Source: Mycobacterium adipatum (lineage in GTDB: Bacteria > Actinomycetota > Actinomycetes > Mycobacteriales > Mycobacteriaceae). From it: 64,000 nt of DNA. Positions 19,899 to 27,224 of the stretch are shown here, piece by piece. The stretch is from the NCBI RefSeq assembly GCF_001644575.1, contig NZ_CP015596.1, positions 310,001-374,000 of the forward strand, read 5' to 3'. The position numbers were made by a program, and so were the translations under genes. The notes beneath the pieces are model-generated. The model had not been told where the DNA came from. It did no database searches and was given only the letters and a program-made list of their open reading frames with translations. The first letter of the stretch is position 1; each line of letters starts with the position of its first letter.

Positions 19899-20317
19899 GC
19901 TGCCTTCACCAGGCAGTAGGTGGCGGCGTTCATTCCCTCGGCCGTCCTTTCGTCTTTCACCTCGTCATCGACCGTGACGCGGCAGCTGATGGTCGATCCG
20001 TCGCCCTGGGCCATGATGTTCGGCATGACCGACGGCAGCGTCGTCTCCAGGGTCAGCGTCCAGGGCAGGCTGACCTCGCCCGTGCGCTGCGGTTTGCCGT
20101 CCAGGTCGGCGTAGTTGATGTTGGCGTAGGACCCGGTCCCGAAGATCTCGTATGTGACGACCTTGGGGTTGAAGTTCTCGGCGGTGTCCGCGTCGATCGG
20201 GGTCACGATGGCACCGTCGGAACCGAAGACCGAACGCAGGTTCGAGACCGCGACCAGCCCGATGACCACCGCGAACACCACCAGGACGGGCAGCCAGACC
20301 CGTTTGACGAGAGTCAT
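19895..20317 (-). CDS. mmpS: MmpS-family membrane accessory protein
   Basis: The 140-residue product has one membrane helix ([18 protein letters not shown]) and a periplasmic beta-sandwich domain with the MmpS signature [23 protein letters not shown]. Next come [22 protein letters not shown] and the final [17 protein letters not shown]...CLVKAA. MmpS proteins assemble with MmpL exporters at the outer face of the membrane. The ATG at 20317 is chosen as the normal family start, directly before the hydrophobic helix. Its stop overlaps the mmpL start (ATGA). It is the first gene of the operon. Confidence 0.92.
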   Translation of the reverse strand: MTLVKRVWLPVLVVFAVVIGLVAVSNLRSVFGSDGAIVTPIDADTAENFNPKVVTYEIFGTGSYANINYADLDGKPQRTGEVSLPWTLTLETTLPSVMPNIMAQGDGSTISCRVTVDDEVKDERTAEGMNAATYCLVKAA

Positions 20318-20447
20318 CACCGTTGCCGACCACCGTTGTCGGCCAAGGGTTTCGCGGCCGTGAGAGCGCGCGCGAATACTGCAGGCATGGTCGTGCCTTT
20401 CGGTGAGGGACGCCGCGAGCCACCGTCGGCATGCGATCTGATCTTGG

Positions 20448-20494
20448 AATCTAAACCCGTAAGTGGATAGAGTCAATCCGGTTATAGCGTTTAG
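20448..20494. promoter_or_regulatory. mmpS promoter and probable TetR operator
   Basis: On the minus strand TTGACT (20471-20476) and TAGATT (20448-20453) are spaced by 17 bases, a good promoter for mmpS with a leader of about 120 bases. The same stretch carries CTAAAC (20451-20456) and GTTTAG (20489-20494) as inverted arms, and an inner GGAT...ATCC pair. A TetR gene starts at 20513 on the other strand, so this is a likely shared control site. Confidence 0.5.
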
Positions 20495-20512
20495 GTAAGG
20501 GACATCACTAAA

Positions 20513-21175
20513 GTGGGCTCCGTGATTGACAAACCGTGCCGCGGCCTGCGCAAGGACGCCGAGCGCAACCGGCAGCGCGTGCTCACCGCCGCACGCGAGC
20601 TGTTCGCCATCAAGGGCATGGAGGCCACCCTCAACGATGTGGCCCATCACGCCGGCGTGGGTGTCGGGACCGTGTACCGGCGCTTCGCGACCAAGGAAGA
20701 CCTCGTCGAGGCAATCTTCGAAGAAGGCGTTGCCGAGATCGTCTGTCTCGCGGAAACCGCGCTACAGCACGAGAATTCGTGGGATGGCTTCGTGTGGTTC
20801 ATGGAACGGCACTGCGAGCTGTCTGCCACCGACCGCGGACTGCGCGAGATCGTCTACAGCAAGGCCTACGGCGGTGACCGAGTCGAGTGCGCCCGCGAAG
20901 CGCTGGTGCCGCTGCTGTCCAAGCTCGTCGAGCGGGCCCGCCGGGATGGCCATCTACGCGCCGATATCGAGCACACCGACACCCCGATCATCGGCCTACT
21001 GGCCGGCACCGTGAGCGAGTGGGCCGGCCACGTCGATCCAGATCTCTGGCGCCGCTATGTCGCCCTCCTACTGGAGGGCATGCGGTATCACCCGGATCAG
21101 AAGCCGCTCGGCACCGCCGCGCTCGACGGCGATCAGATGCACGCCGCGATGCACGGCTGGGACCCGGCCGGCTGA
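20513..21175 (+). CDS. TetR-family regulator, divergent from mmpS-mmpL
   Basis: The 220-residue product has the TetR N-terminal DNA-binding domain: RNRQRVLTAARELFAIKGM, then TLNDVAHHAGVGVGTVYRRFATKEDLVEAIF, at residues about 18-67. A helical ligand-binding domain follows. The reported start is a GTG at 20513, with another GTG at 20522. It faces the mmpS-mmpL operon across about 195 bases that hold an inverted-repeat promoter. TetR-type repressors next to mmpS-mmpL genes commonly control them, so it is probably the local repressor. The inducing ligand is unknown. Confidence 0.87.
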   Translation: MGSVIDKPCRGLRKDAERNRQRVLTAARELFAIKGMEATLNDVAHHAGVGVGTVYRRFATKEDLVEAIFEEGVAEIVCLAETALQHENSWDGFVWFMERHCELSATDRGLREIVYSKAYGGDRVECAREALVPLLSKLVERARRDGHLRADIEHTDTPIIGLLAGTVSEWAGHVDPDLWRRYVALLLEGMRYHPDQKPLGTAALDGDQMHAAMHGWDPAG

Positions 21176-21183
21176 CCGCGACG

Positions 21184-21627
21184 TCAGCCGAGCCGGTCCA
21201 GCACCTCGGTCACCCATCGACCGACCGCCCGCAACTGGGCCGCACTCATGCCGTCGAACACCACCGCGCGCACCAATTCGACATGCGCCGGCGCGGCGGC
21301 GGCCAGCGCGGCGCGGCCCTGCTCGCTCAGGCCGACGATCACACTCCGGCGATCGTCGTCGGCGTTGCGACGATCGATCAATCCGCGCTCGCCCATCCGG
21401 CGCAGCTGGTGCGACACCCGGCTCTGCTCCCAGCCCAGTCGCTCCCCCAGCTCGCTCATCCGGCACCCCGGCGATTCGTCGAGCGCCACCAGCACGTCGT
21501 AGTCGGCCAGCGACAATCCGCAGTCCTGCTGCAACTGACGGTTCATCACCGCCTGCAGACGTCCCGTCATCGTCAGGTACCCCCGCCACAGCGCCTGTTC
21601 GCGCGCGTCCAGCCACATGGAATACAT
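21184..21627 (-). CDS. MarR-family transcriptional regulator
   Basis: The 147-residue product is a MarR winged-helix protein: helix 1 (LWRGYLTMTGRLQAVMNRQL), LADYDVLVALDESPGCRMSELGERLGWEQSRVSHQLRRM as the DNA-reading part, and the wing with R-N-A-D-D-D-R-R-S-V-I-V. It is convergent with the TetR gene (8 bases between stops) and divergent from the pirin gene. It probably controls the pirin/lipoprotein pair and itself. The start ATG at 21627 lies only 3 bases from an imperfect inverted repeat. Confidence 0.88.
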   Translation of the reverse strand: MYSMWLDAREQALWRGYLTMTGRLQAVMNRQLQQDCGLSLADYDVLVALDESPGCRMSELGERLGWEQSRVSHQLRRMGERGLIDRRNADDDRRSVIVGLSEQGRAALAAAAPAHVELVRAVVFDGMSAAQLRAVGRWVTEVLDRLG

Positions 21628-21629
21628 GA

Positions 21630-21647
21630 CACATCATTTAAGTTGTG
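21630..21647. promoter_or_regulatory. imperfect inverted repeat, possible MarR operator
   Basis: CACATCATTTAAGTTGTG is an AT-rich 18-bp imperfect palindrome (outer arms CACA/TGTG) in a GC-rich background, set between the MarR start (21627) and the pirin start (21696). MarR operators are usually AT-rich palindromes of 16-20 bp in exactly this position. It is supported by position and composition only. Confidence 0.4.
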
Positions 21648-21695
21648 CTGTCCATCGCCCGCGCCTAGGCTGGGCCCTGATCTCGAGGAGCATCG

Positions 21696-22457
21696 ATGAC
21701 CCGAAGCGCATCCGTGGACATCCGGCCCGCGGCCGACCGCCCGGCGACCAGGATCTCCTGGCTCGATTCCAAGCATTCCTTCTCGTTCGGCGGCCACTAC
21801 GAACCGGACAACACCCATCACGGCCTGCTGCTGGTCAACAACGACGACCGGGTGGCGCCGGGAAGCGGCTTCGAAACCCACCCGCACCGCGATATGGAGA
21901 TCGTGACCTGGGTGATGCAGGGCTCCCTGGTCCACCAGGACTCCACCGGAAACAACGGCGTCATCTATCCGGGCCTGGCCCAGCGCATGTCGGCCGGCCG
22001 CGGCATCCTGCACTCGGAGAAGAACGACTCCTGGACCCTGACCGGCGGCGAAACGCACAGCGAACCAGTACATTTCGTGCAGATGTGGGTGGTCCCGGAC
22101 GAGTCCGGCCGCGACCCCGGCTACCAACAGCTCGAGATCGACGACGAACTGCTGCGGGGCGGCCTGATCACCATCGCATCCGGTATGCCCGAGCATCGGG
22201 ACCAGTCGGCCATCACCATCGGCAACAAATACGCCGCCCTGCACGGCGCGCGGCTGCAGGCCGGTGAGTCGGTGCAACTGCCGCAGGCGCCCTATCTACA
22301 CCTGTTCGTGCCCCGCGGCGCGGTGAGTCTGGAAGGCGCGGGCGAACTCCTTGAGGGCGATGCGGCGCGGCTGACCGCGACCGGCGGGCAGCGGGTCACC
22401 GCGACCGAACCGTCCGAGATCCTGCTGTGGGAGATGCATGCCGGCCTGGGCCGATAG
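21696..22457 (+). CDS. pirin family protein
   Basis: The 253-residue product is a bicupin pirin. The metal-binding set is visible in the N-terminal cupin: FETHPHRDMEIVTWVMQG (two His) and GRGILHSEKN (His and Glu). HFVQMWVVPDE and the C-terminal cupin PYLHLFVPRGAVSLEG complete the fold. Pirins bind iron and act as quercetinase-type dioxygenases or as transcription cofactors; the role here is not known. M. tuberculosis has a pirin (Rv0181c) beside sigG, while here it lies 11 kb from sigG. A good ribosome site (GAGGAG) precedes the ATG. It overlaps the next gene by 20 bases. Confidence 0.9.
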   Translation: MTRSASVDIRPAADRPATRISWLDSKHSFSFGGHYEPDNTHHGLLLVNNDDRVAPGSGFETHPHRDMEIVTWVMQGSLVHQDSTGNNGVIYPGLAQRMSAGRGILHSEKNDSWTLTGGETHSEPVHFVQMWVVPDESGRDPGYQQLEIDDELLRGGLITIASGMPEHRDQSAITIGNKYAALHGARLQAGESVQLPQAPYLHLFVPRGAVSLEGAGELLEGDAARLTATGGQRVTATEPSEILLWEMHAGLGR

Positions 22458-23730
22458 TCACAAGATCGTCGGCGGCCTGGCCTTCGCCGCGATGCTGGTC
22501 GGCTGTGCGGCGGGCACCCCGGCCGGGCCGCCGCCCAGCGGCACGGTCAGCTCCCCGAGCCCTGGAGCGCCCGCCGCCACCGGCCTCGCCGAGGTCACGG
22601 TGTCCGTGCCCGACGGTCTGGCTCAGGCACCGTTCGACGTGCCCCGCCGGGCGCTGGTCCCGGCGGGCTGGACGCTGTCGGTGTGGGCCAGGACCTCCAA
22701 GCCGCGGCTGGCCGCGTGGGCGCCCGACGGCGCGATGCTGGTGTCGGTCCCCAGTGCGGGACAGGTACTTTCGCTGCGCACAGGGCAGGTCGAGGTACTG
22801 CTGGCCGGTCTCAACCAACCGCACGGGCTCAGCTTCGCCGGCGACTCCCTCTACATCGCCGAGAGCGACCGCGTGGACGTCTACACCTACCGCGACGGCT
22901 CCGCCACCGATCGCCGCACCATCGTTGACGGCCTACCCGATGCCCGCAGCCCCGACCTGCGGGGCGCCTACTCGCACGCATTGAAGAGCGTCGCCGTCGA
23001 CACCGAGGGTGATGTCTATTTCTCGATCGGCTCCACCGGCAACATCTCTGTCGAGGATCGCACCGCCACGCCGCCACGCGCCACCATCATGCGGGTACCC
23101 GCCGGAGGCGGTGCGATGCAGCCGTTCGCCACCGGTGTCCGCAATGGCACCGGCCTGGCCATCGCACCCGATGGTGCGGTGTGGACAGCGGTGAACAATC
23201 GCGACAACGTCGCGGACCCGGCCACCGGCACCGTCGATCCCGCCTACGTCGACGATCACCCACCCGAGTCGGTCGCCCGGCTCACTCCCGGTCGCGAATT
23301 GGGCTGGCCCTATTGCAATCCCGACGGTGGCCCTGCCGATCTCGCCCTGATCCGCGATGTCCAGACCAACCCCGACGGCGAGGCGATGGACTGCGCTGCG
23401 TTACCCCGCATCGAACAGAGTCTCGGGGCACACTCCGCACCGCTCGGCATGAGCTTCACGAACGGGCAGCTACCGGCGCCCTACGCCAGCGGCGCGCTGA
23501 TCGGTGTGCACGGGTCCTGGAACAGACAGCACCCGCAGGAACCCGAGGTGTCGTTTTTCCCTTGGCAGGACGGCACTCTGGGTGACCAGCAGACCCTCGT
23601 GGGGGGCTTCCAGGCGCCCGACGGAAGTCGTTGGGGCAGACCGGTTGCCGCCGTGCCCGGCCCCGACGGTGCGGTGTACATCACCGACGACTATGCCGAT
23701 GCGGTGTATCGGCTCGCGCCGCCGGGTTAG
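22438..23730 (+). CDS. lipoprotein with PQQ-glucose/sorbosone dehydrogenase-like beta-propeller
   Basis: The 430-residue product has a lipoprotein signal (IVGGLAFAAMLVGCAAG, lipobox LVGC). The body reads as a six-blade propeller of the sorbosone/aldose sugar dehydrogenase family: NQPHGLSFAGDSLYIAESDRV, AYSHALKSVAVDTEGDVYFSIGSTGN, RNGTGLAIAPDGAVWTAVNNRDN, LGWPYCNPDG, GVHGSWNRQ and AAVPGPDGAVYITDDYADAVYRL. Homologues oxidise sugars with PQQ, but many mycobacterial members are uncharacterised. Its start lies inside the end of the pirin gene, so the two are co-translated under MarR control. Confidence 0.87.
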   Translation: MPAWADSHKIVGGLAFAAMLVGCAAGTPAGPPPSGTVSSPSPGAPAATGLAEVTVSVPDGLAQAPFDVPRRALVPAGWTLSVWARTSKPRLAAWAPDGAMLVSVPSAGQVLSLRTGQVEVLLAGLNQPHGLSFAGDSLYIAESDRVDVYTYRDGSATDRRTIVDGLPDARSPDLRGAYSHALKSVAVDTEGDVYFSIGSTGNISVEDRTATPPRATIMRVPAGGGAMQPFATGVRNGTGLAIAPDGAVWTAVNNRDNVADPATGTVDPAYVDDHPPESVARLTPGRELGWPYCNPDGGPADLALIRDVQTNPDGEAMDCAALPRIEQSLGAHSAPLGMSFTNGQLPAPYASGALIGVHGSWNRQHPQEPEVSFFPWQDGTLGDQQTLVGGFQAPDGSRWGRPVAAVPGPDGAVYITDDYADAVYRLAPPG

Positions 23731-23735
23731 CCGGG

Positions 23736-24014
23736 TCAGGCGACCGGGGTGCCCTTCCGCCCGGTGACAGCGGCATAGAGACCGATCAGGATGACGGCCA
23801 CTCCGACGCCCACCAGGAACGGGATGATGGCGAAGCCCCCGTTGGCGTTCGCGTACCCGAGTTGGTAGGTCACCCAACTTCCCAGCACCGATCCGAGTGC
23901 GCCCAGCAGAATGGTCATCACGATGCCGATGCCTTGTTTGCCGGGCAGGATCATGCGCGCCAACACGCCGACGATCAGACCGACGAACAGGGCGCTGACG
24001 ATGGTTCCGATCAT
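23736..24014 (-). CDS. GlsB/YeaQ/YmgE family membrane protein
   Basis: The 92-residue product is a small hydrophobic protein with three membrane segments: IVSALFVGLIVGVLARMILPG, IGIVMTILLGALGSVLGSWV and FLVGVGVAVILIGLYAA. It has the glycine-rich pattern of the transglycosylase-associated/GlsB stress protein family. The molecular function is unclear; members respond to envelope or general stress. It is convergent with the beta-propeller lipoprotein (5 bases between stops). Confidence 0.88.
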   Translation of the reverse strand: MIGTIVSALFVGLIVGVLARMILPGKQGIGIVMTILLGALGSVLGSWVTYQLGYANANGGFAIIPFLVGVGVAVILIGLYAAVTGRKGTPVA

Positions 24015-24115
24015 GATTGCTCCTCAACTAACGCAGTGGTCCTGCCCGATTACCCGATCCCGGTGATCTTCAAGCGCATGACCGATGCGCAACCGAGATG
24101 CAGTTGTGACGAAAG

Positions 24116-24143
24116 TTGACAGTGTTGCTGGTGTGATTAATCT
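24116..24143 (+). promoter_or_regulatory. promoter of the phosphodiester glycosidase gene
   Basis: TTGACA (24116-24121), a perfect -35 hexamer, is followed after 16 bases by TAATCT (24138-24143). The gene starts at 24179, giving a leader of about 28 bases. This is among the best housekeeping-type promoters visible in the window. Confidence 0.65.
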
Positions 24144-24178
24144 GAGTCGTCCGCCCACACCATGCCGAAGGGATCGCC

Positions 24179-25261
24179 GTGCCGATGGTTGCCGCCCGCT
24201 TCCGGGGGATCGCCTCCGGAATCGCCACCCTCGCGGTCACCGCGGCGCTGGCGACGGGCACTGGCGCGCCGATCGCCGCCGCCGCCGACGGGCGAGCGTT
24301 GCTGGCCACCGCGATCGCCAACACCCGCGGGTCCTATCTGGTGTACAACTTCGGCGGCGGCAACCCGACCCCGCTGCTCAACGCCGCGGGCACCTGGTAC
24401 GAGAGCGGTGGCGGCGGCCACCTGATGATCATCAAGAGCGCCTCCCAACGACTGGCACCCCGATTGCTCGCCGATACCCACAACGGCTATCAGTCCCGGT
24501 GCGAACGCACGCCGGGTGCCCGCACCGGCGACGGTCTGGTGCAAGCATCGGAGCTCTACACCCCGATCGCGGCGTGGCAAGCGCTGGGGCAACCCACCAT
24601 TGCCATCAACGCCAACTTCTTCGACATCCGGGGCCAACAGCGCGGATCGTGGAAGACCACGGGGTGCAGCTCACCGTTGGGCGCCTATGTCGACAACACC
24701 CGCGGACTCGGTCGCGTCAACGTACCGGTCACCGGCACCGTCGCCTACGCCGGAAAACAGGGCCTGTCCGGAGGTGACGAAGTCTGGACCCCGCTGGCCA
24801 CGATGATCCTGCCGGTCGCGGGGGCACCCTTCATGGTGATGCCGCGCTCCGGTGACGATTTCGACGCCGCCGGCCCGGTGATCAACGATCTGATCAACAA
24901 GGGCACCCGGTTTGTCGCGGTGAGCGGTCTCGGATTGCTCGCCCCCGGCGATACCGGCCAGATGAACGATCCCGGCCCCTCGGCCGCCCGTACCGCACTG
25001 GCCTACGCGCGCGATCGCGACGAGATGTATGTGTTCCAGGGCGGCAGCTACACCCCCGATCAGATCCAGGATCTGTTCCGCGGCTTGGGAAGTGACACCG
25101 CACTACTGCTCGACGGGGGCGGCTCGTCGGCGATCGTGCTGCGCCGCGATACCGGCGGCATGTGGGCGGGCGCGGGCGTACCCAAGGGGTCGTGCGATAC
25201 CTATCAGGTGCTGTGCGACTCCCGGGAACGCGCGCTGCCCAGCTGGCTCGCGTTCAACTAG
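24179..25261 (+). CDS. exported phosphodiester glycosidase (NAGPA-type domain)
   Basis: The 360-residue product has a signal peptide (IASGIATLAVTAALATG, cleavage near AAAA-DG). The phosphodiester glycosidase domain shows QPTIAINANFFDIRG (around residue 145) and ALLLDGGGSSAIVLRRD (around residue 315), the two hallmark motifs of the NAGPA/uncovering-enzyme family. Such enzymes release sugars from phosphodiester-linked cell-surface polymers. The start is GTG at 24179; the ATG at 24185 is an alternative. It is a single-gene transcript with its own promoter. Confidence 0.83.
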   Translation: MPMVAARFRGIASGIATLAVTAALATGTGAPIAAAADGRALLATAIANTRGSYLVYNFGGGNPTPLLNAAGTWYESGGGGHLMIIKSASQRLAPRLLADTHNGYQSRCERTPGARTGDGLVQASELYTPIAAWQALGQPTIAINANFFDIRGQQRGSWKTTGCSSPLGAYVDNTRGLGRVNVPVTGTVAYAGKQGLSGGDEVWTPLATMILPVAGAPFMVMPRSGDDFDAAGPVINDLINKGTRFVAVSGLGLLAPGDTGQMNDPGPSAARTALAYARDRDEMYVFQGGSYTPDQIQDLFRGLGSDTALLLDGGGSSAIVLRRDTGGMWAGAGVPKGSCDTYQVLCDSRERALPSWLAFN

Positions 25262-25594
25262 CTGGCTGTAGGTCGAGTCAAGGGGTGTGGAGGCCGTAGT
25301 GGGCCGACGCCCGGGGCGGGGCGTGATGTCTGTGGTCGGTGGTGCTGCCGAGTTGAGGGCGGGTGCCTGGCGCCCACGCTGACTTATGCAACCTCGGTGT
25401 GGGTTATCTGGCGTCGTTCGGGCTGCCGTGGAGGCGAAGGGCCGGGTGCCAAGCTAGCGTCGGCGTGACCGGTGGGGGCCCGCCATAGCGGATACGGCAT
25501 CTGATCCGGCCCTTCGTCCCGTCCTTCTAGCGTGGCACTACTGACGGGGTTGTGGAAGGGTCTGGTCGGTCCTTTCGCGTTGAGTGTGCGGGGT
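25262..25594. other. 333-base non-coding stretch downstream of the IS110 transposase
   Basis: No gene is supported here. It runs from the stop of the glycosidase gene to the stop of the transposase. It holds small hairpins, such as GGGCG-N9-CGCCC around 25360 and GCGGAT...ATCC around 25490. One end of the insertion element must lie in it, but IS110 elements lack terminal inverted repeats, so I cannot place the end. IS1111-type relatives carry their guide RNA after the transposase; this stretch is long enough for that, but nothing proves it. Confidence 0.5.
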
Positions 25595-26809
25595 CTAGGC
25601 CCAGCGGGCTGCCTCGTAGGTGGCGTGGTCGCGGACGAGTGCATGGGCGATGCGGTTGGCGCGATGGGCCAACGCGCAGGCGACGATGCCGCCGGGCTTG
25701 CCGCGATCTTTGAGCCCCTGGGCGTAGTTCTTGGCGGCCGGCTCGTTGAGCCACAGGCCGATGCCTAGGTCGATCAGGGCGCGGCGCAGTGCGACGCTGC
25801 CTTCGCGGCTGATACCGCCGTCGCGGCGCTTGTGGGCGGATTCGTATTGCATGGGGGACAACCCCGACGCACGGTAGATCTGCTGGGGTCCCGGCCAGCG
25901 TTTCGGATCACCCAGAGCGGCAGCGTAATTGGATGCCCGCACCACTGCCCAGCCTGGCACCGAGGTCAACGTTGCATATGGGCTGCGCGGTAACAGTGAT
26001 CCCAGCGCGGTCTCCGCGGACTGAATCTGGTCGTCAAGATCGCCCAGCAACACCAGATCGGCGGCCAGTATCCGACGCGCGATCACGGCGTCGCGGGTCG
26101 GCAAGGCGTCATGGGCCGCAGCGACCAAGCGCTCGGCGACGGGGCGGCGCAGTTGCAGGTCGCGGGTCGCGGCGAAGCGGATCAACCGGTTGACCCCGAG
26201 CCCGGCCAGGCGTGCCGGGTCGGTGAACTCGGCGGCCATCAGCCGGCCGATCTTGGTGGCCAGCACGTCGGGCAGAGCCAGGGTCAGCCCGGGAAAGGCC
26301 CGGTCGAGCTGGCCGAGCAGCTGATTCTTCGTCGCGGTACGCGTGGCGACCCGCCGGCTCCGATGCACTGCCCAGGCGCTGATCTCACCGATCACGACAT
26401 CGCGATCGGTGACCGGACGCCCGTAGCCGGCCAGCACCAGCTCGGTGATCGCTTCCAGGTCGATGACATCGGTCTTGATCCGGCGCCGTCCCTGCACGCG
26501 GCGCTGCTCAGCGACCTGAGCGGGGTTGAGTTCCAACACTTCCCACCCATCGGGCCATTGATGGTCGAGCACCGGTCGGTGATAGTGGCCGGCCGCCTCC
26601 ACGCCCACCTTGACCTGCACCGCGGCAGGTGCGACAGCCATCGCGCGAGCCGCCGCGGCGGTCAGGCCCGATCCGGTCATCGCGAATTCCGACGGCGCGA
26701 GCAGCCGATGGCGAGCCGCGTCGGTCACCGAAAGCACAGCTGAGGTCTTGCCGACATCGACGGCAACGACGATCGTGGACGACGTGACTGGCGCTACATG
26801 CACAGACAC
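25595..26809 (-). CDS. IS110-family transposase (DEDD recombinase)
   Basis: The 404-residue product begins at the GTG 26809, which has a strong ribosome site (GGAGGTG) 7 bases before it. The N-terminal RuvC-like DEDD domain shows VVAVDVGKTSAVLSV, a Glu in VGVEAAGHY and the Asp pair in KTDVIDLEAI. The C-terminal Transposase_20 domain shows LTSVPGWAVVRASNYAAALG, then QQIYRASGLSPMQYES and DGGISREGSVALRRALIDLG with the expected serine. The key residues are intact, so the enzyme may be active. IS110 recombinases use a bridge RNA encoded in the element to choose target and donor DNA. It interrupts nothing obvious, sitting between two complete genes. Confidence 0.93.
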   Translation of the reverse strand: MSVHVAPVTSSTIVVAVDVGKTSAVLSVTDAARHRLLAPSEFAMTGSGLTAAAARAMAVAPAAVQVKVGVEAAGHYHRPVLDHQWPDGWEVLELNPAQVAEQRRVQGRRRIKTDVIDLEAITELVLAGYGRPVTDRDVVIGEISAWAVHRSRRVATRTATKNQLLGQLDRAFPGLTLALPDVLATKIGRLMAAEFTDPARLAGLGVNRLIRFAATRDLQLRRPVAERLVAAAHDALPTRDAVIARRILAADLVLLGDLDDQIQSAETALGSLLPRSPYATLTSVPGWAVVRASNYAAALGDPKRWPGPQQIYRASGLSPMQYESAHKRRDGGISREGSVALRRALIDLGIGLWLNEPAAKNYAQGLKDRGKPGGIVACALAHRANRIAHALVRDHATYEAARWA

Positions 26810-26903
26810 AACAACACCTCCGGGGTGTGTCAGGAGGTCCGCGTGCGTCAACACACGGACCCCGAAAAGGAATCAGTTACAGATCCCTTCCTGACACCTC
26901 CGG
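26810..26903 (-). ncRNA. structured leader of the IS110 transposase, candidate bridge RNA
   Basis: Upstream of the transposase start lie nested inverted repeats: GTGTCAGG (26827-26834) with CCTGACAC (26890-26897), and inside them GGTCCG (26836-26841) with CGGACC (26856-26861). ACACCTCCGG occurs twice in direct orientation, at 26814-26823 and 26894-26903. In the IS110 group the bridge RNA is encoded just upstream of the recombinase gene and folds into stem-loops, so this is the best place for it. It could instead be a transposase attenuator that hides the ribosome site, since the proximal repeat covers it. Confidence 0.45.
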
Positions 26904-26935
26904 AGGCATTTGAGAAGGACTAACTCGATCTATAT

Positions 26936-27224
26936 CAGCTGGTCATCAGGATCGACGGGTTCGCCGACTGCCACCCCCGCAGCTTCGGTGCAGAACTGTC
27001 ACCGATCTCCTGATACATAACCCCTTGCGCGGCACGGTTTGGCGGCGTTGTATCGAACATACGTTCGAAACATAGAGCTTCCGGTATGCACCCGTGGAGC
27101 AGTTGACCGCGACGGATGTCGCTACAGAGAGAGGTTCGGCGGCCCTGGGGCTTTCCGAGCCGTGTTGCCCATTCGGACTGTTGTTGCCTGCCCGTGTGCA
27201 CCTCTGTGAAAGCCGGTATCCACT
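26936..27224. other. leader region of the 13E12 HNH gene
   Basis: This stretch holds no supported gene. It contains the SOS box described separately and the leader up to the GTG at 27225. Short open frames here read as shadows without codon bias or ribosome sites. The junction with the insertion element lies near its left edge. Confidence 0.5.
27053..27068. promoter_or_regulatory. perfect LexA (SOS) box
   Basis: TCGAAC-ATAC-GTTCGA matches the mycobacterial LexA consensus TCGAAC(N4)GTTCGA at all 12 fixed positions. It lies 157 bases before the start of the HNH gene. Several 13E12-family genes of M. tuberculosis are known to be LexA-controlled, so DNA-damage induction of this gene is expected. 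Confidence 0.85.

Larger units (their letters stand above)
25265..26935 (-). mobile_element. IS110-family insertion sequence (ends approximate)
   Basis: The element contains one transposase gene, a structured leader upstream of it and a non-coding stretch after it. IS110 elements make no clear terminal repeats or long target duplications, so both limits given here are guesses within the two gaps. The intact coding sequence suggests a recent insertion. Confidence 0.6.

Noticed and set aside
17421..19919. An 832-codon plus-strand frame antisense to mmpL
   Set aside because: It is low-complexity Arg/Gln/His/Val text, lacks a ribosome site and any recognisable domain, and lies fully on the opposite strand of a clear MmpL gene.
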